Assembly (NCBI RefSeq): GCF_943913045.1
Contig: NZ_CALTVH010000007.1
Location: forward strand, 1-64,000
DNA length: 64,000 bases
Reading direction: 5' to 3'
DNA from: an uncultured Ezakiella sp.
Lineage (GTDB): Bacteria; Bacillota; Clostridia; Tissierellales; Peptoniphilaceae
Shown here piece after piece: positions 17,066 through 25,655 of this stretch (its first letter is position 1; the number at the start of each line of letters is the position of its first letter). The position numbers and the translations under genes were made by a program. The notes under the pieces were generated by a model. That model was not told the DNA's origin and ran no database searches. It saw only the letters and a program-made list of their open reading frames with translations.

Positions 17066-18355
17066 TTATTTATCTTTAGCAAAGTCAATCAGTCTGTCCA
17101 TCCAAGTGAGCGGATGGAAGTGGGCGAAAAATCCGTAGGCATTTTTGTACCTGTAACCGTCTTCCCAAATTTTATCTCTTCCTGGCTTGGAAATTTTAAA
17201 AATCCTTTTCTCATCACTTTCAAAAATTCCCCGGTGGAATTCCCTGGCCCTTAAAATCTCACCTGCTTTAGCAAAACCCAAGTCCTCCTTAGCTTTCATC
17301 TCGCAGTAGCCAAAATTTTGTAGGCGGTCGGTCATCTTAGCTGAGCCCTTAAAAATTCCCACCATATTGTGGCCGTGGAATTTTTCCGCCAGGTACATGA
17401 GGCCTCCACCGTAGGCGATCAGCTTGCCGCCAGCTTCCACGTAAGATTTTATGGACTCCTTCATTTCAATATTCATCTCTAAGTCGGCGATAAAATCTTC
17501 TGGGTAGCCGCCGCCGATTAAAATCAAATCAGCCTCTGGCAATTTTTTATCCTTGAGCGGTGAAAAGGGAATGAAATTCTCCCTTCCCTCAAAATTATAA
17601 AAAAATGGAAAGGCCTGGTCGTGAGCGTAGGCGATTTTTATGTTCTTTAAGTCGCTGGCATAATTTTTATCAGTCTCGTCAGCTTTTATTTGCTCGCACT
17701 GGGCAATCCTCTTGAGCTCGTCCATGTCCAAGTGGTGGGCGACGAGTTCGCTGGCCACCTCCAAAAGTTCCATAAAATTCCTCTGCTCATGAGGCAAAAG
17801 TAGGCCTTGATTTTTGGATTTTATATTTAGCCTATCGTCAAAGGGCAAGTAGCCAAGGACCGATATGCCAATATATTTTTCGACTTGAGTCTTCAAGAGC
17901 TCGTACATTTTTTGCGAAGTCTTGTTGAAGATTATCCCCTTGATTTGTCCGCCAGAAAAATCCACCATGCCCTTGATCTTGGGTATGGCCGTAAAGGACT
18001 CGCCCTTGGGTTCGTAGACGATGACGACCGGCGTATTGGTCCGCTTGGACAGGTCGTAGCAGGAATACTCGTAGGTATTTTGCAGGCCGTCAAAATATCC
18101 CATGACCCCCTCAATGATTTTAAAACCATCCTTGGCCAAGGCCCTATTTATATTTTTTTCATCCATCAAAAATAAATCCAAATTTTCCGCCGGCCGGCCA
18201 GCCGCTTGGGACAAATAGTCTGCATCAATGTAGTCAGGTCCCACCTTATAGCCGCGGACTTTTTCCTCCCTGCCAATGGCCCGCAAAAGAGCCAGTGATA
18301 TAAAAGTCTTGCCCGTGTTTGAAGATGGGGCTGCAATCATAAGTCTCCTATCCAT
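17066..18355 (-). CDS. cbiA: Cobyrinate a,c-diamide synthase CbiA, lacking the catalytic Cys
   Basis: A 429-residue two-domain enzyme that amidates the a and c side chains of cobyrinate using ATP. The N-terminal ATPase has APSSNTGKTF (residues 9-18), GYKVGPDYIDADYL and EGVMGYFDG. The C-terminal class-I glutamine amidotransferase domain (about 238-429) starts IKIAYAHDQAFPFFY and has LIGGGYPEDF. The nucleophile motif, AECGGLMYL in the family, is AYGGGLMYL here: Gly316 (GGT at 17408-17410) replaces Cys. The HFHP segment near residue 413 keeps the His region. Known family chemistry predicts loss of glutamine hydrolysis but not of ammonia-dependent amidation. Overlaps cobD by eight bases. Confidence 0.9.
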   Translation of the reverse strand: MDRRLMIAAPSSNTGKTFISLALLRAIGREEKVRGYKVGPDYIDADYLSQAAGRPAENLDLFLMDEKNINRALAKDGFKIIEGVMGYFDGLQNTYEYSCYDLSKRTNTPVVIVYEPKGESFTAIPKIKGMVDFSGGQIKGIIFNKTSQKMYELLKTQVEKYIGISVLGYLPFDDRLNIKSKNQGLLLPHEQRNFMELLEVASELVAHHLDMDELKRIAQCEQIKADETDKNYASDLKNIKIAYAHDQAFPFFYNFEGRENFIPFSPLKDKKLPEADLILIGGGYPEDFIADLEMNIEMKESIKSYVEAGGKLIAYGGGLMYLAEKFHGHNMVGIFKGSAKMTDRLQNFGYCEMKAKEDLGFAKAGEILRAREFHRGIFESDEKRIFKISKPGRDKIWEDGYRYKNAYGFFAHFHPLTWMDRLIDFAKDK

Positions 18356-19391
18356 TTATAATCTCCTCCAGAACTTGAATGAGTTTTGTGTTTTTTTCAT
18401 GATCTTTAATCGCGACCCTAATAAAATTGCCCTCTAAGTTTCTATATGAAGAGCACTTGCGGACTAAAATTTTCCTCTTTAAAAATTCTTGGAAGACATC
18501 CTCTTCCTCGCGGCCGCCCAAATTTATTAATAAAAAATCTGCAGCTGACTCATAGGTCTTTAACTTTAATTTCTCAAGCTCGTCTACTAAAAATTCCCTC
18601 TCACTTTTTATATAGGCCTTGGATTTTTCCCTGAAGTCTTGGTCCATGAAAATCTTTCCCATATTTTCCAAGAGGGCTCCCACTGACCAAGATGGGACGA
18701 GGCTTCTCAGTCTTTTGATATTTTTCTCTGAGGAAAAAGCCATGCCCAGCCTCAGGCCAGGCAGGGAATAAAACTTTGTCGCCGCCTTTATCAAATAAAT
18801 ATCGTCGCCAATATAATCCATGGCCCTGTAATCCAGGTCAGCAAAATCGTCAAAGGCCTGGTCCAGCATGAGATGGGCAGGTGAAGATTTGATGATGGCT
18901 ATCAGCCTTTCAAATTCATCTCTTCTTAACGCCCTGCCGTTTGGATTATTGGGATTTGTAAGAATAAGCAAGTCGCCCTTTTTAAAGGTAAAATTTTCTA
19001 ATGCCTCAAAGTCAATCGTAAAATCACTTTTTAAGTTCATCGGCAAAAATTCTTTGCCGTAAACCCTTGTCCGAATTTCGTATTCAGAAAAAGACGGATC
19101 AAAGACGATTATACGATCGTGGTCAAAAATAATCCTGTCGATGAGTTCAATGGCTCCGTTTCCCAAGGCAATTTTTCCTGGGTCCACACCAAAGGCCTTG
19201 GAGATATCGGCCATCAAAGACCTGTATTCGATATCTGGATAGCGTTCGATAGATTTTACATTCTCCTCGATAATATCGTAGACATAATTCGGCGGCCCCA
19301 GAGGATTTATATTGGAAGAAAAATCCAGAATGTCCCCGTCCTCGGCGTATTTAAAAATATTTGCCCCATGGATCATGGTCTTATCTGTCAT
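18348..19391 (-). CDS. cobD: L-threonine-O-3-phosphate decarboxylase CobD (PLP-dependent)
   Basis: A 347-residue aminotransferase-fold enzyme making (R)-1-aminopropan-2-ol phosphate for the nucleotide-loop linker. It begins MIHGANIFKYAEDGDILDFS-type with SSNINPLGPP, has GNGAIELI, LTNPNNPNGRAL, MLDQAFDDF and the PLP-lysine in IKAATKFYSLPGLRLG. HisC is a relative, but the N-terminal HGANI / SSNINPLGPP pattern and the B12-operon setting favour CobD (Salmonella naming). It overlaps cbiL (11 bases) and cbiA. Confidence 0.92.
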   Translation of the reverse strand: MTDKTMIHGANIFKYAEDGDILDFSSNINPLGPPNYVYDIIEENVKSIERYPDIEYRSLMADISKAFGVDPGKIALGNGAIELIDRIIFDHDRIIVFDPSFSEYEIRTRVYGKEFLPMNLKSDFTIDFEALENFTFKKGDLLILTNPNNPNGRALRRDEFERLIAIIKSSPAHLMLDQAFDDFADLDYRAMDYIGDDIYLIKAATKFYSLPGLRLGMAFSSEKNIKRLRSLVPSWSVGALLENMGKIFMDQDFREKSKAYIKSEREFLVDELEKLKLKTYESAADFLLINLGGREEEDVFQEFLKRKILVRKCSSYRNLEGNFIRVAIKDHEKNTKLIQVLEEIING

Positions 19392-20046
19392 TTTTTTCTC
19401 TTCTTCCGATTATAAGGGATAAATAGTTTTCCTCTGCCAAAATTTCCTGGTCAGTCTCTGCGACCCTTTCGTTAGCGGCAGAAATATTGGAAATATATTT
19501 GTATTCAAAGCCGTGGGCCTTTAATTTTTTTATAATCTCTTCCTTGGAAGGGTTTTTAAAGGTCTTTAAAACTGCGACCGCATCAGCCGCTGATAATATT
19601 TCTTCGTTTACATCCTCGCAGAGGACAAAGGCCTCTCCCTTTTTAACAAGTGGCACAGACAGCCTGTTGGCTGCAGCCAAAAAGCTGGGCACGCCTGGGA
19701 CAAATTCTATTTCCATGTCCTTAGCGTAGTGGATGGTGTTTACCAGTGTAGAGTAAACAGTGGCATCGCCAATGGTTACAAAGGCGCCAGATTTGCCGTC
19801 TGGAATTTCCTTTTCGATAATTTCAAAAGCTTTTTTATAATGGTCTTCGGTCACAAAGCCCATGGGAAAATCCAAGTAGACGATGCGCTTGCCATCTATA
19901 AAATCTCTAACCGTGTCCAGGGCCATGTTCTTACCCTTGTTGTCGGGAGCAAAAATTACATGGGCTTCCTTCAAAGCCTCCACAGCCCAAAGGGTCAGAT
20001 ATTTTTTATCCCCTGGTCCGGTCCCAATTGCGTAAAGTTTCTTCAA
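19381..20046 (-). CDS. cbiL: Cobalt-factor II (precorrin-2) C20-methyltransferase CbiL
   Basis: A 221-residue tetrapyrrole methylase with LYAIGTGPGDKKYLTL at the N-terminus, PMGFVTEDHY, TIGDATVYSTLVN and FVPGVPSFLAAANRL, the last two being typical of CobI/CbiL. It methylates C20 just after cobalt insertion. Overlaps cbiK by four bases, so chelatase and first ring methylase are translated together. Slightly short for the family (about 230-240). Confidence 0.94.
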   Translation of the reverse strand: MKKLYAIGTGPGDKKYLTLWAVEALKEAHVIFAPDNKGKNMALDTVRDFIDGKRIVYLDFPMGFVTEDHYKKAFEIIEKEIPDGKSGAFVTIGDATVYSTLVNTIHYAKDMEIEFVPGVPSFLAAANRLSVPLVKKGEAFVLCEDVNEEILSAADAVAVLKTFKNPSKEEIIKKLKAHGFEYKYISNISAANERVAETDQEILAEENYLSLIIGRREKNDR

Positions 20047-20768
20047 TTCATAATCTCCTTTAGATTTGCATAATACATATCGCGGACGAATTCTTCTTCG
20101 CCAAGGCCAATGAGCTGGGCGTCGGCTTTTATGCCTTCCCTTTCAAGAATTGACTTCCATGAGTCTTCGTCGTCGCCCGCCATATCGTTTTTGGCGTGGT
20201 CACCTGCCACCAGCATGAGCGGACGCAAAGTCACTTCTGTAATGCCAGCTTCTTTTACCCTTGGCAAAATATCTTCGATGGACCTTGAGCCTTCAACTGT
20301 GCCAACAAAAACCTTATCGTAGCCCAGCTTTTTAAATGCCTCTTCAACTTCGCCGTAAACCCAGTCAACTTGGTGTTCAGTTCCGTGGCCCATAAAAATT
20401 ATGGCCTTGTCCTTGGGCAGATTAATATTCTTTGCAAAAAATTCTATATCTTCCTTGGTTTCTAAAAGTGGTTTGGCAACTTTGCCAAGGCCGATTCTCT
20501 CGATTTTTTCGTATTCAAAACCCCTTAGGATGTGGAGGGGCAAAATATAAATTTCATCGCAAGTCTCTTGGAGTTTGGCGATAACTTCCTTTTCGTTAAA
20601 GACAAATTCCCCGCGTTTTTCCAAAATCCTCTTGATAATCCGGCTGGTAAAGGCCAATTCAGTTTGTCCGTCAAAATTTTCCTTTAAGTGTTCATAAATT
20701 GGTCTAATGTTTTTTTCATAAGTGTCCTTGTGGCTGGTGCCAAAGGCTATTACAGCAAGTCCTTTCAT
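20043..20768 (-). CDS. cbiK: Anaerobic sirohydrochlorin cobaltochelatase CbiK
   Basis: A 241-residue class-II chelatase inserting Co(II) into sirohydrochlorin. IAFGTSHKDTYEKNI at the N-terminus, ILPLHILRGFEYEKI (metal-site His), FMGHGTEHQVDWVY and VGTVEGSRSIEDIL, and LRPLMLVAGDHAKNDMAGD (second His) are family motifs. No signal peptide, so cytoplasmic. Located between cbiB and cbiL. It identifies the pathway as early cobalt insertion. Confidence 0.95.
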   Translation of the reverse strand: MKGLAVIAFGTSHKDTYEKNIRPIYEHLKENFDGQTELAFTSRIIKRILEKRGEFVFNEKEVIAKLQETCDEIYILPLHILRGFEYEKIERIGLGKVAKPLLETKEDIEFFAKNINLPKDKAIIFMGHGTEHQVDWVYGEVEEAFKKLGYDKVFVGTVEGSRSIEDILPRVKEAGITEVTLRPLMLVAGDHAKNDMAGDDEDSWKSILEREGIKADAQLIGLGEEEFVRDMYYANLKEIMN

Positions 20769-20771
20769 CTT

Positions 20772-21698
20772 CTACCTCCATGCAAGTAATAAAATCATAA
20801 TAATAACAAAAATTATTTCACTAACTACAGCCGCCCTGTTGGCCCTAGTAATATCATTGGGCTTAATGGGCCTGCTATCATTGCCTATATAAGGCTTATT
20901 GTCCATGTGGCCAAAGTATTGGCTGGGTCCTCCCAGGCGCACGCCCAGCATGCCCGCCATGGCCGCCTCAGGATATCCGGCGTTTGGCGACTTATGTTTC
21001 TTGTGGTCCCTAATCATAATTTCATAGGAACCCTTGGCGTCGTAGCCCAAGAGATAAGCCGCACAGACAAAGAGGAGTCCGGTAATTCTGGCTGGGATAA
21101 AGTTAACCCAGTCATCAAAAATTGCGGCCGCCTTGCCCAAGTATTCGTATTTTTCATTCCTATAACCAATGGTCGAGTCCATGGTGTTTACAAATTTGTA
21201 GACCATGCCCCCCACCGGTCCAAAAAACAATATATAAAAGAGTGGAGCGATTATTCCGTCGCTGGTGTTTTCGGCAACTGTTTCTACAGTGGCCCTGACG
21301 ATTTTTTCTTCAGATAAATTTGCAGTGTCCCTGCCCACGATCATGGACAGCTGGTATCTGGCTTCTTCAAGGGATTTAAAGAGGGCAAGTCTAACCGCAT
21401 TGGCGCATTTGATGAGCTCTCTGCCTGCTATGGCCGAATAAATCAAATACATGGAAAAAATCCATGTCCCCTTTTCATTTAGGAGAGAAAAAATTCCAAG
21501 CAAGATTAAAACTGTCGCCAGCAAATTAAAAACGAGCATACAAAGGCCGGCCCAGAATAATCCTCTGTCCCCGCTTACGTGTGCTCGTATAAATTTCTCT
21601 TCCCGCCTAATAGTCCGCCCCATAATCCTGATGGGATGGTAGTAGTAGTTGGGATCACCTATTAAAAAATCCAATAAAACTGCAAAAACTATAATCAT
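20772..21698 (-). CDS. cbiB: Adenosylcobinamide-phosphate synthase CbiB
   Basis: A 308-residue membrane protein joining aminopropanol (phosphate) to adenosylcobyric acid. DFLIGDPNYYYHPIRIMG at the N-terminus, VETVAENTSDGIIAPLFY, KFVNTMDSTIGYRN and SPNAGYPEAAMAGMLGVRLGG are diagnostic. About five hydrophobic helices. Its ATG overlaps the stop of cbiP by four bases, leaving no room for the missing part of cbiP. Typical length. Confidence 0.95.
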   Translation of the reverse strand: MIIVFAVLLDFLIGDPNYYYHPIRIMGRTIRREEKFIRAHVSGDRGLFWAGLCMLVFNLLATVLILLGIFSLLNEKGTWIFSMYLIYSAIAGRELIKCANAVRLALFKSLEEARYQLSMIVGRDTANLSEEKIVRATVETVAENTSDGIIAPLFYILFFGPVGGMVYKFVNTMDSTIGYRNEKYEYLGKAAAIFDDWVNFIPARITGLLFVCAAYLLGYDAKGSYEIMIRDHKKHKSPNAGYPEAAMAGMLGVRLGGPSQYFGHMDNKPYIGNDSRPIKPNDITRANRAAVVSEIIFVIIMILLLAWR

Positions 21699-22537
21699 TT
21701 TAAACCACTAATCCTCTTAATAAATTCCATGTCCATATTATCTGCCAAGAGCTTTTCAAGTTTGTCCAGTTCTAAATTGAGTTCATCTTCACTTTGGTCC
21801 TCGTGGTTGGCGTGCTTGTCGTAATCGATTAGGCTGTCCTCGTCCACCAGTTCAAAGTGTTCGTAGGGAATAAGACCGATAACAGGAATGCCCGTCAGGT
21901 CTTCGATTTTTTCTATGCCAGACTCCAAGAGAGTCGGGTCTCCCCTAAATTTATTTATAACCAGGCCTTTGATCCTTGCTCTTTCACTCTCTTCAAGGAG
22001 CATGACCGTTCCATAAAGGGAAGCGAAAACTCCGCCCCGGTCTATGTCGGCCACCAAAATTACTGGCGCGTCAACCATTTCTGCCAAACCCATGTTGACT
22101 ATATCGTTGTCACGCAAATTAATTTCCGCCGGACTGCCCGCCCCTTCGATTACTATTATATCATTTTCTCCTTCGATTTGCTCGAAAACTTCCATAATAT
22201 GGTCGCGAAGTTTGACTTTGAAATCAAAATATTCACGGGCCTGCATGGCCTTGTACTTTTCTCCGTCGATTACAACCATGGACCCAGTGTTGGACTGGGG
22301 CATGAGAAGGACAGGATTCATCCTGACATCTGGCTTTAGTCCTGCGGAAAAAGCTTGCAGGGCTTGGGCAGTTGAAATTAATCTGCCGTCCTCAAGCGTG
22401 TGGGCCTTTGAGCTCATATTTTGTGATTTAAAGGGATAAGACTTATATCCACATTTTTTAAAATACCGGACCAGACCAGTCACCAGCAAACTCTTGCCTG
22501 CTGATGAGGTCGTGCCCATTACCATTAACTTAGCCAT
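21695..22537 (-). CDS. cbiP: Cobyric acid synthase CbiP, ATPase domain only (no amidotransferase domain)
   Basis: A 280-residue protein matching only the N-terminal half of CbiP/CobQ (normally about 490-500 residues). The ATPase domain is intact: MGTTSSAGKSLLVTGL, PFKSQNMSSKAH, MNPVLLMPQSNTGS, VIEGAGSPAEINLRDND, VADIDRGGVFASLYG, NKFRGD and GLIPYEHFELVDEDSL. After this, where CbiP continues into a class-I amidotransferase domain, the protein ends with a 45-residue acidic, helical tail and a stop that overlaps cbiB. CbiP amidates four side chains (b, d, e, g); without its own glutaminase it would need free ammonia or a partner subunit. Start ATG overlaps the btuF stop. Confidence 0.88.
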   Translation of the reverse strand: MAKLMVMGTTSSAGKSLLVTGLVRYFKKCGYKSYPFKSQNMSSKAHTLEDGRLISTAQALQAFSAGLKPDVRMNPVLLMPQSNTGSMVVIDGEKYKAMQAREYFDFKVKLRDHIMEVFEQIEGENDIIVIEGAGSPAEINLRDNDIVNMGLAEMVDAPVILVADIDRGGVFASLYGTVMLLEESERARIKGLVINKFRGDPTLLESGIEKIEDLTGIPVIGLIPYEHFELVDEDSLIDYDKHANHEDQSEDELNLELDKLEKLLADNMDMEFIKRISGLK

Positions 22538-23706
22538 TATTTGTAAAGATAATCAAAGATCATTTGATAGGCATCAACGTATTTTGAATTTGGCTTGTTG
22601 TGGAAGAGTCCGCGTGGCAAATAATAAACATGGTCATTTGCAACAGCGTCAATTTTGGCCCAAGCATCAGTTGATGACAAATATTTTTCTACAGATTCTC
22701 TGGCGTAGTCTTCTGAATTCATGCATTGGATGAAAATATATTCTGGTTCCATCATTACAATATCTTCAATGCTGATGTCAATCCTTGGGCTGGCACCCTT
22801 TTCAACTTCGCCGCCCAATTGGTTTTGACAACCCAAGTCTTGGAGAATTGTGCCCAAGTCAGATTGGGTGTAGTTGCCCTTAACACCCTTGGCAACTGGC
22901 ATAATTGAGATGACATGAGGCTTGTGGTCTCTAATTGGAACTTCGTCAATAATTTTTGACACGCCTTCAATGGTCTTTAGGGCTACATTATCAAAAGCCT
23001 CTTGATTATCGTTAAGTGAAGTATAAATATAAGCCCACTTTGCATAGTCGCGAACGCCGTTAAAGGAAATGCCAATTACGTCAATGCCAGCAGCTTTGGC
23101 AGCCTCTTCAATTGTGCCATAGCCGTTTGAAGTCATGGCGCAGATAATTAAGTCTGGTTTTTCTGCAATAATTTTTTCTACATCCCAGTTCTTGCCGCTT
23201 GGTGATGTTACGATGACGTTTTTGCCCTCGGTAATATCCTTGCCGCGTTGGAATTTGTAAACTTCAACTGCATTGTCGCCGCCTATAATTAAATCGATTT
23301 TACCGCCCAGTTCATCATACATGGATGCGTATGAAGAATAAAATACTGCAACTTTTTGCGGACGCTTTTTAACCGTTACTGATTCCCTGCCGGTATCGTC
23401 TGTAAAGGTCATAGTGTCTGCATCTTCTTGTATTTTTTCTAATTCTGCAATGGCGTCCTTGGCAAGTGTTGATTTTTTGTAAGTCTCAGCAATTTTTTCT
23501 AATTCTGAGATAGCGTGGGCCTTGAAGCCAGGCTCTAGAGTTTCACTTGCGTCTACATTTTCACTAGCGTCTGTCTTTTCACTAGCGTCTGCATTCTCAC
23601 TAGCCTTTGCACTTTCACTAGCGCCTGCTTTCTTGTCGTCCTTTGGACCTGTACAGCCTACTGCCAAAAGTCCTGCCATTAGTAAAATAAGTAATTTCTT
23701 TTTCAT
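22537..23706 (-). CDS. btuF: Corrinoid/iron-complex ABC transporter substrate-binding lipoprotein (BtuF-like)
   Basis: A 389-residue lipoprotein. Signal peptide with lipobox LLAVGC (Cys18), a low-complexity linker with repeated ASE-x-x-D units (residues about 28-57), then a periplasmic-binding fold of the helical-backbone class (VAVFYSSYASMYDELG, IIAEKPDLIICAMTSNGYGTIEEAAKAAG, LGCQNQLGGEVEKG, DISIEDIVMMEPEYIFIQ). Such proteins deliver corrinoids, haem or siderophores to BtuC/FhuB-type permeases. The riboswitch-led B12 operon strongly suggests a corrinoid ligand. Overlaps btuD by four bases. Confidence 0.85.
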   Translation of the reverse strand: MKKKLLILLMAGLLAVGCTGPKDDKKAGASESAKASENADASEKTDASENVDASETLEPGFKAHAISELEKIAETYKKSTLAKDAIAELEKIQEDADTMTFTDDTGRESVTVKKRPQKVAVFYSSYASMYDELGGKIDLIIGGDNAVEVYKFQRGKDITEGKNVIVTSPSGKNWDVEKIIAEKPDLIICAMTSNGYGTIEEAAKAAGIDVIGISFNGVRDYAKWAYIYTSLNDNQEAFDNVALKTIEGVSKIIDEVPIRDHKPHVISIMPVAKGVKGNYTQSDLGTILQDLGCQNQLGGEVEKGASPRIDISIEDIVMMEPEYIFIQCMNSEDYARESVEKYLSSTDAWAKIDAVANDHVYYLPRGLFHNKPNSKYVDAYQMIFDYLYK

Positions 23707-24479
23707 AATTTCCTCCTGCCGGGAACCATTATCATCTGACCATCGTGGTGGATGATCTCGGCATCAAGGGCAAAAATATTCCTGATATTTTCGCTGGTGA
23801 TGACCTCTTCCCGCCTTCCTTCAAATAAAATTTTTTTATCCTTTAAGGCAAAGAGATAATCTGAATACCTAATTGCCAAATTTATATCGTGAAGGACAAG
23901 CAAGATGGTCGTACCGTATTCTTCCTTCATCCTCTCGATCAAATCCATAAGCTCAATCTGGTAGCTTATGTCCAAGTAAGTCGTGGGCTCGTCCAAGACC
24001 AAAATCTCAGCCTGAGTTGCCATGGTCATGGCTATCCACGCCCGCTGGCGCTCGCCCCCCGACAAAGTCCTAAGGGCCCTGTGCTCCAGTGGACTAAGAC
24101 CGGTAAATTCTATGGCCTCGTCAATAATTTCCTCGTCTTTTGCAGACAAGCCCCCCAGCATGGACCTATAGGGAAACCTGCCGTTGGCCACCAGTGTTCG
24201 CACGGTCGCGTCTGTCGGCGACTTGTGGATCTGCGGCAAAAAGGCAATTTTTTTTGCCAGTTCTTTTGTGTCGTAATCATATATAGACTTGTCATTATAA
24301 ATAACTTGACCATGGGCTGGCGGATTTTTTCTGGAAATTAGCCTGAGTAGTGACGACTTGCCAGACCCGTTTGGCCCGATAATAGTAGAAATTTTTCCCT
24401 TGGGCACATCCATAGACAAATTTTCTATAATAGTCTTGGTCCCGTAATTAATTTTTATATCTTTAAAGGCAAAATACAT
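23703..24479 (-). CDS. btuD: ABC transporter ATP-binding protein, BtuD/FhuC type
   Basis: A 258-residue ATPase: Walker A GPNGSGKSS, Q-loop FLPQIHKSP, signature LSGGERQRAWIAMTMA, Walker B ILVLDEPTTYLD and H-loop LVLHDINLAIRYSD. ATG 24477-24479 is chosen for AAGGGG upstream and because it begins the conserved MYFAFKDIKINYG. It powers uptake with the permease gene one base upstream. The FhuC/FecE family covers haem, siderophores and B12; assignment to corrinoid rests on the operon. Confidence 0.87.
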   Translation of the reverse strand: MYFAFKDIKINYGTKTIIENLSMDVPKGKISTIIGPNGSGKSSLLRLISRKNPPAHGQVIYNDKSIYDYDTKELAKKIAFLPQIHKSPTDATVRTLVANGRFPYRSMLGGLSAKDEEIIDEAIEFTGLSPLEHRALRTLSGGERQRAWIAMTMATQAEILVLDEPTTYLDISYQIELMDLIERMKEEYGTTILLVLHDINLAIRYSDYLFALKDKKILFEGRREEVITSENIRNIFALDAEIIHHDGQMIMVPGRRKL

Positions 24480-24480
24480 C

Positions 24481-25464
24481 TTAATGCCCCTTTCTGTACC
24501 TATCTCTGAGCAGATAGAGGAAGAATGGCGCGCCCAAAAATGCCACGATAACGCTAACTGCAATCTCGCCGATAGGCAAAATTATTCGGCCTACCGCGTC
24601 TGATAAAATTACAAATGAATAGCCCAAGAGCATTGAGGCTATTGATAATTTCCGGTAGTCATTACCCACAAAAATCCTAGCAATATGAGGTACGATTAAG
24701 CCGACAAAGGAAATTAAGCCTGCAATCGCAATGGCCGCCCCAGACAGTAAAGATGATACGATAATAATTAAAAATCTAAAGCGCTCTGTCTTTAGGCCGA
24801 GAGAGCTCGAAAGCTCATCGCCCAACATTAAAACATTCATATTATTTGACATCATAAGGGCAATAATTATCCCAATGACTATATAGGGCGCGGCAAAGAA
24901 AACTTCTCCCCAGCCCAAGCCGTTTAAAGATCCAATTGTAAAGCCCAGTGTAGATGCCAACCTTTCTGGAAACATGGACCTTAGCATATTGTTAAAGGCC
25001 GTAAACATGGCGCCCACCGCTACACCTGAAAGGACCAAGCGACTTGGATTTATCCCATCGGTGTAAGCCAATCTATAAATAAAAATCGTGGTCAAAAGTG
25101 CGCCGGCAATGGTCCCCACCGGCAAAAGATATGCGTAGGCAGGAAAGGCCATTAGCGTCAAGTGGCCCACGAAGCTGGCCCCATTTGTAACACCGATTGC
25201 AGATGGCGATGCTAAATTGTTTCTCATAACCCCCTGCAAGAGAGCGCCCGAAAGGGCCAGAGCCATACCGACTAGACCGCCGCCAATAACCCTTGGCAAT
25301 CTAATTTTAAAAATTATCAAATGCTCCATCGCTTCGTCGTGGACAAAAAGTCCCTTTAAGACTTGGCCAAAAGAGTATTTCATTGAGCCCAGAGACAAGC
25401 CAACGACTGTTGACAAGATGGCAACTATTAAAAAAATAAAAATGTATGAGTCTTTTTTCTTCAA
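24481..25464 (-). CDS. btuC: FecCD-family ABC permease, BtuC-like
   Basis: A 327-residue permease with about ten membrane helices. LPRVIGGGLVGMALALSGALLQGVMRNNLASPSAIGVT is represented by its segments LPRVIGG, GALLQGVMRNNLA and LASPSAIGVTNGA; GLISFVGLIVPHIARIFVG is the ATPase-coupling region. First gene after the cobalamin riboswitch. The likely start is TTG 25462-25464 with AGGAGGAG just before it; another TTG lies seven codons upstream. It forms the import channel with btuD and btuF. Confidence 0.87.
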   Translation of the reverse strand: MKKKDSYIFIFLIVAILSTVVGLSLGSMKYSFGQVLKGLFVHDEAMEHLIIFKIRLPRVIGGGLVGMALALSGALLQGVMRNNLASPSAIGVTNGASFVGHLTLMAFPAYAYLLPVGTIAGALLTTIFIYRLAYTDGINPSRLVLSGVAVGAMFTAFNNMLRSMFPERLASTLGFTIGSLNGLGWGEVFFAAPYIVIGIIIALMMSNNMNVLMLGDELSSSLGLKTERFRFLIIIVSSLLSGAAIAIAGLISFVGLIVPHIARIFVGNDYRKLSIASMLLGYSFVILSDAVGRIILPIGEIAVSVIVAFLGAPFFLYLLRDRYRKGH

Positions 25465-25485
25465 GGCTCCTCCTAAAAATTCCAA

Positions 25486-25511
25486 TAAAAAAACATGCTC
25501 TTACAGCATGC
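25486..25511 (-). terminator. Riboswitch expression-platform terminator
   Basis: On the minus strand CATGCT-gtaag-AGCATG is followed by TTTTTTT. It lies between the cobalamin aptamer and btuC, 22 bases before the btuC start, so it can shut the whole B12 operon when ligand is bound. Confidence 0.85.
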
Positions 25512-25520
25512 CAAAAGAAC

Positions 25521-25655
25521 GCATAATCCCTAACCCAGATTATGCACTCATAGGGTATCCTGACTCTTTCTTCATCCTCAGGCCGCCTTCCCACGATTAC
25601 GCAGTGGCCTTGGCCCTCGTCCAAAATACAGTAGAGGTAGCTGTAAGGTTTTTCC
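25521..25655 (-). ncRNA. Cobalamin riboswitch
   Basis: The minus strand has the conserved core of the B12 riboswitch: GGGCCAAGGCCACTG (GCCACTG at 25602-25608), GGGAAGGC, and the B12 box AGTCAGGATACCC (25553-25565). A loop hairpin GCATAATC/GATTATGC (25521-25545) with a G-rich loop follows, in the place of the kissing-loop partner, then the terminator. It sits ahead of btuC and should repress corrinoid import and synthesis together when cobalamin is plentiful. The 5' edge of the aptamer is approximate. Confidence 0.9.

Noticed and set aside
18348..19391. Histidinol-phosphate aminotransferase (HisC)
   Set aside because: The N-terminal HGANI...SSNINPLGPP pattern and location inside the B12 operon fit threonine-phosphate decarboxylase CobD better.
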